DNA of 64,000 bases from Pseudomonas fluorescens (GTDB taxonomy: Bacteria; Pseudomonadota; Gammaproteobacteria; Pseudomonadales; Pseudomonadaceae): positions 5,130,326 to 5,194,325 of the forward strand of contig NZ_OZ024668.1 in the NCBI RefSeq assembly GCF_902497775.2, read 5' to 3'. The translations under genes and the position numbers were made by a program. A model generated the notes under the pieces. The model had not been told where the DNA came from and ran no database searches. It saw only the letters and a program-made list of their open reading frames with translations. Below are positions 1 through 9,385 of the stretch, piece after piece (the first letter of the stretch is position 1; each line of letters starts with the position of its first letter).

Positions 1-428
1 TTGGCCGGCGGGTCGAGGCTCAGCGGCAGCCCGGCCGCGTGCCAGGCTTTAAGGCCGCCATCGAGGATTGATACCCCGCTGCGCTTGCCCAGCCAGGCCA
101 GCAGCCACCAGGCCCGGGCTGCAAAAGCGCCCGGGCCGTCGTCGTACAGAACAACTTCACTGTCGTTGTCGATGCCCCAGCCACGCAGCCGCTCGACCAG
201 TTTCTCGGCGTCCGGCAGCGGGTGACGGCCGGTCACACCCTTGATGATCGGCCCGCTGAGGTCGCGCTCCAAATCAACACAATGCGCCCCGGCAATATGC
301 CCCTCGGCGTAACTGCGCTGGCCATAATCAACATCTTCCAAAGCAAAACGACAATCGAGAATCACCAGCGCCGGCGCCTCCAGGCGTTCGGCCAATTGCT
401 GGGCGGTGATCAGTTGCGCGAGGGGCAT
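1..428 (-). CDS. Sulfurtransferase (rhodanese family), 3' end outside window
   Basis: Only the N-terminal 142 codons are present; the gene runs off the left edge. The ATG at 428 is preceded by an AGGAG box at 7 nt spacing. The protein opens MPLAQLITAQQLAERL and shows the rhodanese signatures ILDCRF and YAEGHIAGAHCVDLERDLSG, then VVLYDD and AARAWWLLAWLG. This is the first, usually non-catalytic, rhodanese domain of a two-domain thiosulfate/3-mercaptopyruvate sulfurtransferase (SseA type). The catalytic Cys loop would lie beyond the window, so activity cannot be judged. Such enzymes move sulfane sulfur to thiol acceptors or cyanide in the cytosol. It is separated by 39 nt from the TetR gene on the same strand and may be co-transcribed with it. 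Confidence 0.85.
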   Translation of the reverse strand, partial: MPLAQLITAQQLAERLEAPALVILDCRFALEDVDYGQRSYAEGHIAGAHCVDLERDLSGPIIKGVTGRHPLPDAEKLVERLRGWGIDNDSEVVLYDDGPGAFAARAWWLLAWLGKRSGVSILDGGLKAWHAAGLPLSLDPPA

Positions 429-467
429 GACAGTCTCCTGAACGATTGAACGGATAAGGCCCGGGCG

Positions 468-1133
468 TTATTGCTCCAGCGCCTGGTTAAGCGAAACGTA
501 GAATTCCTGGCACAAGGCATCCACGGCGGGGCGCGCCTTGGCGGTGACGAAGCCGAGCTCCAGGACCAATACCTGAAAGACACCGCGCTTGAAGGCTTCT
601 TCACTCAAATGTGCGGAGTTTTCGCGAGTGGTGCAAAGAAAACGTACCCATGACGTGAGGATGATCCAGGCATTGAGGGTCAGCGACTCGATCTGCACGG
701 TGTCCATTTCAACGATACCGGCCTCGACGAAGCCGCGGTAGATCGCCTGGCCTTGCAGCAGGCAGCGCTGGGAGAAGCGCCGGTAACGGGCGGCCAGCTC
801 CTTGTCGCTGTCGAGCAGGTGCTCAAGGTCGCGGTGCAAAAAGCGGTAGTTCCACATCGCCGCCAGCAGCGCCTTGAGGTAGAAGCGTTTGTCCTCGACG
901 GTGGCTACGCGCCCTTGGGGAGGGCGCAGGAAGCTTTCCACCAGCTCTTCGTACTGGGTGAAGAGCACAGCGATGATTTCCTGCTTGTTAGCGAAGTGGT
1001 AGTACAGGTTGCCGGGCGATATCTCCATGTGCGCGGCAATGTGATTGGTGCTGACACTGCGTTCGCCTTGCTGGTTGAACAGCTCCAGGCTGTTCTGCAC
1101 GATGCGCTCGCGGGTCTTGATACGCGGGGCCAT
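468..1133 (-). CDS. TetR/AcrR-family transcriptional regulator
   Basis: This 221-residue protein begins MAPRIKTRERIVQNSLELFNQQG and has a classical N-terminal TetR helix-turn-helix (about residues 8-55; VSTNHIAAHMEISPGNLYYHFANKQEI). The C-terminal all-helical ligand and dimerisation domain shows no family-specific motif I recognise. It is divergent from the aldehyde dehydrogenase gene. The 152-nt gap between them contains a perfect 18-bp palindrome overlapping a TATATAC box (1238-1255), the natural candidate for its operator. The likely role is repression of the aldehyde dehydrogenase, and perhaps the GMC genes downstream, with relief by an aldehyde, alcohol or acyl effector. Ligand and targets are inferred from position only. 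Confidence 0.85.
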   Translation of the reverse strand: MAPRIKTRERIVQNSLELFNQQGERSVSTNHIAAHMEISPGNLYYHFANKQEIIAVLFTQYEELVESFLRPPQGRVATVEDKRFYLKALLAAMWNYRFLHRDLEHLLDSDKELAARYRRFSQRCLLQGQAIYRGFVEAGIVEMDTVQIESLTLNAWIILTSWVRFLCTTRENSAHLSEEAFKRGVFQVLVLELGFVTAKARPAVDALCQEFYVSLNQALEQ

Positions 1134-1237
1134 GATCAGCTCCAGAAAGTGAGCTTATAAAGAATAGGACCATCTTACGGATTATCCCGACGGGATGTAC
1201 TTGAGTTGTCGTAGGAATGGTCGCAAATGCCGAAAAA

Positions 1238-1255
1238 CTAGAGTATATACTCTAG
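1238..1255. promoter_or_regulatory. Perfect 18-bp palindrome, candidate TetR operator
   Basis: CTAGAGTATATACTCTAG reads identically on both strands. It lies 30 nt before the aldehyde dehydrogenase start and 104 nt before the TetR start. The central TATATAC could act as a -10 element, so a dimer bound here would block RNA polymerase. The length and perfect symmetry fit a TetR-family operator. Assignment to the neighbouring TetR protein is inferred. Confidence 0.6.
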
Positions 1256-1285
1256 AAAAATACTGACCTTGCCGTGGAGTTTCGC

Positions 1286-2719
1286 ATGCTTGCCGACGCT
1301 ACCCGCTCCCTTCCCAGCACCGAACTCGACAACCTCGATGCGCTGTTCACCGCCCAACGCCAGGCCTTCAGCGGCAACCCGCTGCCTTCGCCAGCGCAAC
1401 GCAGGCAATGGCTCAAAGGCTTGCGCCAGGCCCTGCTGGAGCAGAAAAACGCGCTGATCGCCGCGATCAGCGAGGATTTTGCCGGGCGTAGCACCGACGA
1501 AACCTTGCTGGCCGAACTGATGCCCAGCGTCCAGGGGCTGCAGCATGCCGAGAAACATTTGAGCCAATGGATGAAAGCTTCAAGGCGCAAGGTCGGCCTG
1601 GCCTTTCAGCCAGCCAGTGCCAAGGTGCACTACCAGCCACTGGGCGTGGTCGGGATCATCGTGCCATGGAACTACCCCCTGTTTCTCGCAATCGGCCCGC
1701 TGACCTGCGCCCTGGCCGCCGGCAATCGGGTCATGCTCAAGCTCAGCGAGGCCACGCCAGCGACCGGGCTGCTGTTGAAGCAGTTGCTTGGCAAAGTGTT
1801 TCCTGAAGACCTGGTTAGCGTGGTACTGGGCGAAGCTGAAGTTGGCCAGGCGTTTTCGCAACTGCCGTTCGATCACCTGTTGTTCACAGGCGCCACCAGC
1901 GTCGGCCGCCAAGTGATGCTCGCCGCCGCACAGAACCTGACCCCGGTAACCCTGGAACTGGGCGGCAAATCACCGGCAATCGTCTCTTCCAACGTGCCAC
2001 TGGCCGACGCCGCCGAACGCATTGCCTTCGGCAAGACCCTCAATGCCGGGCAGACCTGCGTGGCCCCCGACTACGTGCTGGTGCCGCGTGATCGCCTGGA
2101 TGACTTCGCCAGTGCCTACGGCAACGTGGTACGGCGCTTTTACCCGACCGTTGCCGACAACCCGGACTACAGCGCGATCATCAATCCGCGCCACCTGGCC
2201 CGACTGCAAAGCTACCTCGACGATGCCCGCGACAAGGGTGCCGAAATCGTCGACCTGTATCCGCAAGAGCCACGCCAGGGGCGGCGCCTGCCTCCGCACC
2301 TGCTGCTCGGGGTCAATGACGCTATGCGCGTGATGCAGGACGAAATTTTCGGCCCGCTGCTGCCACTGGTGCCCTACGACTCGCTCGACCAGGCGCTGGA
2401 CTACATCAACCAACGTCCTCGCCCATTGGCCCTGTACTACTTCGGCTACGACCGCAGTGAGCAGCAACGGGTGCTGGAGCAAACCCACTCCGGTGGCGCG
2501 TGCCTTAACGACACCCTGCTGCATGTCGCCCAGGACGACCTGCCGTTTGGCGGCATCGGCCCATCGGGCATGGGCCACTACCATGGCCATGAAGGCTTCC
2601 TGACCTTCAGCAAGGCCAAGGCCGTGTTCGCCAAACAGCGTTTCAACGCCGCACGGCTGATCTACCCGCCCTATGGCAAGGCTCTGCAGAAGCTGGTGTA
2701 CAAACTATTCATTCGCTAA
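1286..2719 (+). CDS. calB: Coniferyl aldehyde dehydrogenase (NAD(P)+-dependent ALDH superfamily)
   Basis: The enzyme has 477 residues from the ATG at 1286, chosen because GGAG lies 6 nt upstream; a GTG at 1274 is in frame but has no ribosome site. ALDH signatures in order: the PWNYPL nucleotide-binding segment, TGATSVGRQV, the general-base region LELGGKSP, the catalytic Cys in NAGQTCVAPDYVLV, and EIFGPLLPL near the C-terminus. The NAGQTC(V/I)APDY version is typical of the short (about 480 aa) coniferyl/fatty aldehyde dehydrogenase group. It oxidises aromatic or long-chain aldehydes to acids in the cytoplasm. The Tat-exported small subunit and GMC oxidoreductase follow immediately, so an alcohol-to-aldehyde-to-acid route is plausible. 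The true substrate may be aliphatic rather than coniferyl aldehyde. Confidence 0.88.
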   Translation: MLADATRSLPSTELDNLDALFTAQRQAFSGNPLPSPAQRRQWLKGLRQALLEQKNALIAAISEDFAGRSTDETLLAELMPSVQGLQHAEKHLSQWMKASRRKVGLAFQPASAKVHYQPLGVVGIIVPWNYPLFLAIGPLTCALAAGNRVMLKLSEATPATGLLLKQLLGKVFPEDLVSVVLGEAEVGQAFSQLPFDHLLFTGATSVGRQVMLAAAQNLTPVTLELGGKSPAIVSSNVPLADAAERIAFGKTLNAGQTCVAPDYVLVPRDRLDDFASAYGNVVRRFYPTVADNPDYSAIINPRHLARLQSYLDDARDKGAEIVDLYPQEPRQGRRLPPHLLLGVNDAMRVMQDEIFGPLLPLVPYDSLDQALDYINQRPRPLALYYFGYDRSEQQRVLEQTHSGGACLNDTLLHVAQDDLPFGGIGPSGMGHYHGHEGFLTFSKAKAVFAKQRFNAARLIYPPYGKALQKLVYKLFIR

Positions 2720-2743
2720 AAACCACATTCGGGCCTGACAACA

Positions 2744-3277
2744 ATGACTACAAGCCTGCCTGCCCTCCCCGCGCTGAGCCGGCGCGGGCTACTCAAGTTC
2801 AGCCTTGGCGCCAGTGCATTCCTGGCCACCGCCGGCTTGGGCGCCAGCCTCAGCGGTTGCTCGGCACAAACGCCGGCCAGTGGCTTCATCACCCTGCGCC
2901 AGAATGACTTGCCGATCCTTCACGCCCTGATCCCGGTGATCCTCGCCGGCACCCCGGCCGCCGACAGCCGCGATGCGTTGCTACGCAGGCTGGATAACAA
3001 ACTCGCCGCACTGTCGCCGGCCATGCTCAAGCTGACCCGGCAATTGTTCGATGTGCTGGCAATGGCGGTCACCCGCGGGCCACTGACCGGCATCTGGGGC
3101 AGTTGGGACAACGCCCGCAGCACGCAGATCGAAGCCTTCCTGCAACGCTGGCAGGACAGCTCGCTGAACCTGCTGCGCATGGGCCACGCCTCGCTGCTGC
3201 AACTGCTGCACATGGCCTGGTACGAAATGCCCGAATCCTGGGCCCATTGCGGCTACCCCGGTCCGCCGAAGATCTGA
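2744..3277 (+). CDS. Tat-signal small subunit accompanying a GMC oxidoreductase
   Basis: This 177-residue protein has an N-terminal twin-arginine motif (SRRGLLKFS, about residues 12-20). A hydrophobic stretch follows, then LSGC, which could serve as a lipobox. The remainder is helical and resembles the gluconate-2-dehydrogenase subunit 3 / small-subunit family that rides with membrane GMC dehydrogenases. It starts 24 nt after calB and ends 27 nt before the GMC gene, so the three are probably one transcript. The likely role is to carry or anchor the GMC partner, which has no export signal of its own, to the periplasmic face (hitch-hiker export). The family call rests on context and the Tat signal; the core has no catalytic motif I recognise. 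Confidence 0.7.
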   Translation: MTTSLPALPALSRRGLLKFSLGASAFLATAGLGASLSGCSAQTPASGFITLRQNDLPILHALIPVILAGTPAADSRDALLRRLDNKLAALSPAMLKLTRQLFDVLAMAVTRGPLTGIWGSWDNARSTQIEAFLQRWQDSSLNLLRMGHASLLQLLHMAWYEMPESWAHCGYPGPPKI

Positions 3278-3304
3278 TCCACCGATAACCACAAGAGGCT
3301 GAAG

Positions 3305-4903
3305 ATGCCCGTACCCGACCTGTTTCGCGACGGCCTCGCCCGAGGCTGGAAAACCCGTGACGCCTCGCGCCTGGACCAGGACCTGAGCCTTGAAACCGAC
3401 ATTGCCATCATCGGCAGTGGTGCCGGCGGCGCCACCAGTGCCGAATTGCTCAGCGCAGCCGGCTTCAAGGTGCTGTTGATCGAAGAAGGCCCGCTGAAAA
3501 CCAGCAGTGACTTTCACATGCTCGAAGACCAGGCCTACGCCAGCCTCTACCAGGAAGGCATCGGCCGCATGAGCAAGGATGGCGCCATCACCATCCTGCA
3601 AGGCCGCGCGGTCGGCGGCACCACCCTGATCAACTGGACCTCGAGCTTTCGTACGCCGGAACCGACCCTGGAGCACTGGTCCCGGGAACATGGCGTAAAG
3701 GGCCTGAGCAGCGCCGAGTTGGCACCATGGTTCGCGCGTATGGAACAGCGCCTGGGTATCGAGCCGTGGATCATGCCGCCCAACGCCAACAACGAGGTGC
3801 TGCGCCGCGGCTGCGAAGCGCTGGGCTACAACTGGAAGGTGATCCCGCGCAACGTGCGCGGCTGCTGGAACCTGGGCTATTGCGGCATGGGTTGCCCGGT
3901 CAATGCCAAACAGTCGATGCTGGTCACCAGCATCCCGGCGACCCTGGAGCACGGCGGCGAGCTGCTTTACCTGGCCCGCGCCGAACGCCTGGAACACGAC
4001 GGCGAGCAGATCACCGGCCTGCAATGCGTTGCCATGGACCCACGCTGCGTCGAGCCGAGCGGTCGGCAGATCCGGGTCAAGGCACGCCACTACATCCTCG
4101 CGGGTGGCGGCATCAACAGCCCGGCCCTGCTGCTGCGTTCGGACGCCCCCGACCCCCATGAACGCTTGGGTAAACGCACCTTTTTGCACCTGGTCAATTT
4201 TAGTGCCGGGCTGTTCAAGGACAAGGTCAACCCGTTCTACGGCGCACCGCAGTCGATCTACTCCGACCACTTCCAGTGGCGTGACGGCGTCAGCGGGCCA
4301 ATCGGCTACAAGCTCGAAGTACCACCGCTGCAGCCGGCACTGGCCAGCACCCTGCTGGGCAGCTTCGGCAAGGACAACGCCCTGCGCATGGAGCAACTGG
4401 CGCATACCCACGTAATGCTCGCCCTGTTGCGCGATGGCTTCCATCCCGACAGCGTCGGCGGCGAGGTGCAATTGCGCGGCGATGGCTCGCCGGTGCTCGA
4501 CTACCCGGTTTCGCCCTACGCCTGGGACGGGGTGCGCCGGGCCTTCCAGAGCATGGCCGAGATCCAGTTCGCGGCCGGGGCCGAAACGGTGCTGCCCCTG
4601 CACAGCGATGCCCAGCCGGCAAAAAATCTCGCTCAAGCCCGGCAGATGATCGACAGCCTGAGCCTTGAGCTGTTTCGCACCCGCCTGGGCAGCGCCCACG
4701 TCATGGGTGGCTGCGCCATGGGCGAGGATCCGCGCCAGGCAGTGTGCGACAGCCTGGGCCGGCATCATCAGCTGGGCAACCTGTCGATCCACGACGGCTC
4801 GCTGTTCCCCACCAGCATCGGCGCCAACCCGCAGTTGTCGGTGTACGGCCTCACCGCCCGGCTCAGCGATGCCCTGGCCGAACGGCTGGGCGCTGGCAGA
4901 TGA
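3305..4903 (+). CDS. GMC-family FAD-dependent alcohol oxidoreductase
   Basis: The 532-residue flavoprotein has the dinucleotide-binding motif IAIIGSGAGGATSAELLSAAG near residue 35, the GMC signature GRAVGGTTLINWTSSFRTP near residue 100, and YILAGGGINSPALLLRS in mid-protein. Near the C-terminus it carries SAHVMGGCAMGEDP and IGANPQLSVYGLTARLSDALAE, where the catalytic His and the conserved Asn/Pro normally lie. Several Cys residues cluster at GCWNLGYCGMGCPVNAKQSM, as in long-chain alcohol oxidases and choline-dehydrogenase-like proteins. It probably oxidises a hydrophobic or aromatic alcohol to an aldehyde that CalB then oxidises. AAGAGG lies at good spacing before the ATG at 3305. No signal peptide is seen; export with the preceding Tat protein is inferred. 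Confidence 0.8.
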   Translation: MPVPDLFRDGLARGWKTRDASRLDQDLSLETDIAIIGSGAGGATSAELLSAAGFKVLLIEEGPLKTSSDFHMLEDQAYASLYQEGIGRMSKDGAITILQGRAVGGTTLINWTSSFRTPEPTLEHWSREHGVKGLSSAELAPWFARMEQRLGIEPWIMPPNANNEVLRRGCEALGYNWKVIPRNVRGCWNLGYCGMGCPVNAKQSMLVTSIPATLEHGGELLYLARAERLEHDGEQITGLQCVAMDPRCVEPSGRQIRVKARHYILAGGGINSPALLLRSDAPDPHERLGKRTFLHLVNFSAGLFKDKVNPFYGAPQSIYSDHFQWRDGVSGPIGYKLEVPPLQPALASTLLGSFGKDNALRMEQLAHTHVMLALLRDGFHPDSVGGEVQLRGDGSPVLDYPVSPYAWDGVRRAFQSMAEIQFAAGAETVLPLHSDAQPAKNLAQARQMIDSLSLELFRTRLGSAHVMGGCAMGEDPRQAVCDSLGRHHQLGNLSIHDGSLFPTSIGANPQLSVYGLTARLSDALAERLGAGR

Positions 4904-4928
4904 CAACAAATGGCCGCACTGTCTATAG

Positions 4929-5495
<567 letters not shown>

Positions 5496-5514
5496 CATCG
5501 GCGATTTGACCATG

Positions 5515-5537
5515 GCGCCCGCGTGCACTGCGGGCGC
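5515..5537 (+). terminator. Hairpin after coaD (possible terminator)
   Basis: GCGCCCGC and GCGGGCGC form an 8-bp, all-GC stem around a 7-nt loop, 20 nt past the coaD stop codon. There is no T-run, so it could attenuate or merely protect mRNA ends rather than fully terminate. Confidence 0.35.
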
Positions 5538-5585
5538 TAATGCGGCACAATTATGCCCATTGGTTTTCAAATGCCCGGGTTCTGA

Positions 5586-5854
<269 letters not shown>

Positions 5855-5855
<1 letters not shown>

Positions 5856-7543
5856 TGCCGTTCGTCGCCCGGTTTGCCCCACTGGTACTGGGCGCCGCCC
5901 TGACGTTGGGGATGGCCAGTGCCCAGGCACAAGGCCCTGGCCGCGCGGCGATTGCCACGCCACACGCCGAAGCGACTGCCGCCGCGCGGGAAATCCTCGA
6001 GCAGGGCGGTAACGCCTTTGATGCGGCGATTGCCGTCAGCGCCGCGCTGGCGGTGGTCGAGCCCTATGGTTCGGGCCTTGGCGGCGGCGGATTCTTCCTC
6101 CTGCGCGAAAGCGACACGCCTGCCCGCTATGCCTTTATCGATGCTCGCGAGCGCGCCCCCGGCAAGGCCAACGAAGCCATGTACCTCAAGGACGGCAAGA
6201 TCCAGCCGGGCTTGTCGATCAATGGTCCGCTGGCAGCGGCGATTCCCGGCTTGCCGGCAGCACTGGCCGATCTTGCCGCCCATTACGGCAAGCTGTCGCT
6301 GAAAAGCACCCTGGCCCCGGCCATTCGCCTGGCCAACCAGGGCTTTGCTGTCGACCGCATTTACCGCGACCGCGCGCAAATGCGCTTGAGCGCGCTGCGC
6401 GACGATCCGGAAAGCGCTCGGCTGTTCCTTATCAACGGTGAAATACCGGCCCTTGGCGCGCAAATCCGCCAACCGCAACTGGCGGTTACCCTTGAGCGCA
6501 TCGCCAGCCAAGGCCGTGACGGCTTTTACGCCGGCCCGACCGCCCAGGCCATGGTTCAGGGCGTACAGGCGGCGGGTGGCATCTGGAGCCTCGACGACCT
6601 GGCCGACTACCGCACCGCCAAGCGCGAGCCGCTGCGCTACCAACTGGCCGGCCAGCGCGAACTGATCAGCGCCCCGCCGCCCTCGGCCGGTGGCGTGGCC
6701 CTGGCCCAGAGCCTGGCGATGCTGCAACGCCTGCCCTGGCAGAGCGCCGAGCCGGTGCAGCGCAGCCATTATGTGCTGGAAGTGTTGCGCCGGGCCTACC
6801 GCGACCGTGGCCTGCTCGGCGATCCGGATTATGTCGCCAACCCGTTGCCGCAGTTGCTCGCGCGCAATTACCTGACCCGCCTTGCCGACAGCATCGACGT
6901 ACACCAGGCCACGCCCAGCAGCAGCCTGCCGCCCGCCCCGGCCTGGCGCGAAGGCGATCACACCACTCACTTTGCAGTGATCGACGCCGACGGCAATGCC
7001 GTGGCCGCGACGCTGTCGGTCAACCTGCCGTTCGGCGCCGCCTTCAGTGCACCGGGTACCGGCGTGGTGTTGAACAACGAAATGGATGACTTTGCCGCCG
7101 ACCCACGTGGCAGCAACAGTTATGGCTTGGCCGGCAGTCAGGCCAACGCCGTGGCCGCCGGCAAACGGCCGCTGTCGAGCATGAGCCCGAGCTTTATCGA
7201 GAGCCCGACCCAGTTCGCCGCTTTCGGCACGCCGGGCGGCAGCCGTATTCCGAGCATGGTGCTGCTGTCGATGATGGGCTTTCTTGAAGGGAGGCCGGTT
7301 GCCGAGTGGCCGGCGGTGCCGCGCTATCACCACCAGTACCTGCCCGATGTGGTCGAGCACGAACCGGGGGCTTTCAGCGCCGGGCAGCAGCGTGAGCTAC
7401 AGGCGCGCGGCTACCAGCTCAAGGACCTGGGCCGCAGCTATGGCAATCAGCAAGTGTTGTTCTGGGACAAGACCCGGCACACCGTTGAGGCCGCCAGCGA
7501 CCCCCGCGGCGTGGGCGCCGCACAAGTGCTCAGCCCACGCTGA
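5855..7543 (+). CDS. ggt: Gamma-glutamyltransferase (glutathione hydrolase), periplasmic precursor
   Basis: The precursor has 562 residues and begins with a signal peptide ending near ASAQAQG. Family blocks include HAEATAAAREILEQGGNAFDAAIAVSAAL and YGSGLGGGGFFL in the large subunit. The autoprocessing site is in DHTTHFAVIDADGNAVAATLSVNLPFG, where the Thr before HF becomes the N-terminal nucleophile of the small subunit. GKRPLSSMSPSFIE and GTPGGSRIPSMV follow, as in bacterial GGT. It cleaves the gamma-glutamyl bond of glutathione and related peptides in the periplasm, allowing cysteine and glutamate recovery. The ATG overlaps the ferredoxin stop codon. The symbol is by family; pseudomonads often carry more than one GGT paralogue. 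Confidence 0.92.
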
Positions 7544-7549
7544 GCCGCT

Positions 7550-8362
7550 TCACTTCTGGCAGCGCGGGCAGAAGACGCTGGCGCGCTGGCCGAGCTTGAC
7601 CTCACGCAGGATGCTGCCGCAGACCTTGCATGGCTCTTCCCCTCGCCCGTAGACGAACAGTTCCTGCTGGAAGTAGCCCGGCTGGCCGTCGCCGCCGATA
7701 AAGTCGCGCAACGTGGTGCCGCCACGCTCGATGGCGCAGGCAAGGATGCGTTTGATCTCGATCGCCAGCTTCAGGTAGCGCGCCCGGGAGATGCACCCGG
7801 CTTCGCGGCGCGGGTCGATGCCGGCAGCGAACAGCGCCTCGGTCGCATAGATATTGCCGACCCCGACCACCACCGCGTTGTCCATGATGAACGGCTTGAC
7901 CGCCATGGACCTGCCCCGCGACAACTGGAACAGCCGTTCGCCGTCGAACAGATCAGTCAGCGGCTCCGGGCCGAGCTTGATCAGCAACTCATGGTTGAGC
8001 GGATCAAGGCTCCAGAGCATCGCGCCGAAACGCCGCGGGTCGGTGTAGCGCAGGGCCAGGCCCGACTCCAGTTCGATATCCACATGCTCGTGCTTGGCCG
8101 CCGGCAGGCCGATTTCGACCAGGCGCAAGTTGCCGGACATGCCCAAGTGGCTGATCAGGGTACCGACTTCGGCGTTGAGCAGCAGGTACTTGGCCCGCCG
8201 CTCGACCTTGACGAAGCGCTGCCCGGACAGGCGGATGTCGAGGTCCTCGGGGATCGGCCAGCGCAGGCGCCGGTCACGCACGATCACCCGGCTGACCCGC
8301 TGGCCCTCCAGGTAAGGCGCGATACCGCGCCGGGTGGTTTCGACTTCTGGCAATTCCGGCAT
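7550..8362 (-). CDS. mutM: Formamidopyrimidine-DNA glycosylase (Fpg/MutM)
   Basis: At 270 residues this is the standard Fpg length. The N-terminus [12 protein letters not shown] supplies the catalytic Pro after Met removal and the adjacent Glu. The conserved [21 protein letters not shown] and DPRRFG blocks and the H2TH region [12 protein letters not shown] are present. A C-terminal zinc finger CKVCG...CPRCQK is complete. The enzyme excises 8-oxoguanine and other oxidised purines and nicks the abasic site. It lies 3 nt downstream of the HDOD gene on the same strand, so the two are likely co-transcribed. Its 3' end converges on the GGT gene with a 6-nt gap. Confidence 0.97.
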   Translation of the reverse strand: MPELPEVETTRRGIAPYLEGQRVSRVIVRDRRLRWPIPEDLDIRLSGQRFVKVERRAKYLLLNAEVGTLISHLGMSGNLRLVEIGLPAAKHEHVDIELESGLALRYTDPRRFGAMLWSLDPLNHELLIKLGPEPLTDLFDGERLFQLSRGRSMAVKPFIMDNAVVVGVGNIYATEALFAAGIDPRREAGCISRARYLKLAIEIKRILACAIERGGTTLRDFIGGDGQPGYFQQELFVYGRGEEPCKVCGSILREVKLGQRASVFCPRCQK

Positions 8363-8365
8363 GAA

Positions 8366-9232
8366 TCAGTGACCGCCCATTTCGCGAATGGTCTGCTTGA
8401 GGTTCTCGAAGTCATACTCGGACAGGCCGACATAATCGAGCACCAGGTGCCCGACGGTATTCCATTCGTGGTCGACGCTCTGGTTGCCCAGCACCCGGTA
8501 CGAGGCGCAGATGTGCTCGGCCATCTTCAGGATCGCCAGCAGGTTCTTCAGTTGACTGTTGCGCGCCGAGTCATCGCTGAACACCGCCAGGGCGTTGTGA
8601 TGGTTGGCAATGGCATTGCTCAGGTGTTCGGGCAGGCGCCAGGACTTGGCGGTGTAGTAACCGACCACCGCGTGGTTGGTGTTGAACACCTGGTTCTCGG
8701 TATCGACCACCCGCTGCTCGGCGCCGGCACTGGCGTAGGCATCCTCGAGCACGCTCATGTACTCGGGGAAGCGCTTGAGCATCAGCGGCACGCCGCAATC
8801 GTGGAACAGGCCCAGGGCATAGGCCTCGTCCACCGCCTGCGAGCCGATGCGCTTGGCCAGGGTCAGACAGGTCATGGCCACGTCCTGGGCGGTGTCCCAG
8901 AAACGGTTGAGGGTAACGATGGTGTCGTCGCTCATCTCGCCCTTGATCGACTGGGCGTTGATCAGGTTGATGATCGAGCGGCTGCCGAGCAGGTTCACCG
9001 CACGCTGGATCGAGGCGATCTTGTTGGTCAGGCCGTAATACGGCGAGTTGACCAGCTTGAGCAGCGCACCGGACAGGCCCGGGTCCTGGGAGATCAGCTT
9101 GGCGATCACCTCCAGGTCAGGGTCGGGCATGTATTGCTCGAACTGCAGGTCAACCATGATCTGCGGCTGCGGCGGTACGCTGATGCCTTGCAGGGCATGC
9201 TGGATCTGTTCGGCGGAGAGTTCCTGGGACAT
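8366..9232 (-). CDS. HDOD-domain signalling protein
   Basis: The protein has 288 residues when started at MSQELSAEQIQHALQG (9232). An in-frame ATG 42 nt upstream lacks a ribosome site. The body is one HDOD domain: LISQDPGLSGALLKLVNSPYYGLTNKIASIQRAVNLLGSRSIINLI, followed by LAKRIGSQAVDEAYALGLFHDCGVPLML. HDOD proteins are HD-domain relatives that usually lack phosphohydrolase activity and act in regulation (motility, stress, c-di-GMP output). The HD dyad here appears as HDCG. The conserved position just upstream of mutM suggests co-expression, but no functional link is established. The partner and signal are unknown. Confidence 0.82.
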   Translation of the reverse strand: MSQELSAEQIQHALQGISVPPQPQIMVDLQFEQYMPDPDLEVIAKLISQDPGLSGALLKLVNSPYYGLTNKIASIQRAVNLLGSRSIINLINAQSIKGEMSDDTIVTLNRFWDTAQDVAMTCLTLAKRIGSQAVDEAYALGLFHDCGVPLMLKRFPEYMSVLEDAYASAGAEQRVVDTENQVFNTNHAVVGYYTAKSWRLPEHLSNAIANHHNALAVFSDDSARNSQLKNLLAILKMAEHICASYRVLGNQSVDHEWNTVGHLVLDYVGLSEYDFENLKQTIREMGGH

Positions 9233-9385
9233 AAGTACACACTCGGGGCTGAGCGGCGATTCTAACCCGATCATGCTGGCCAGGGGTGAAGCTAAAGGCC
9301 ATCGCTCTGTTGCAATTTGTCGCTATTCCCATCGAGGCATCAGGCATCGGGTTATACTCCCGCTCTTTTTTCCCGGAGCGACGTC

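Noticed and set aside
2981..4909. A 642-codon open frame on the minus strand opposite the GMC gene
   Set aside because: It is a shadow of a well-supported flavoprotein gene, with no domain, ribosome site or conserved motif.
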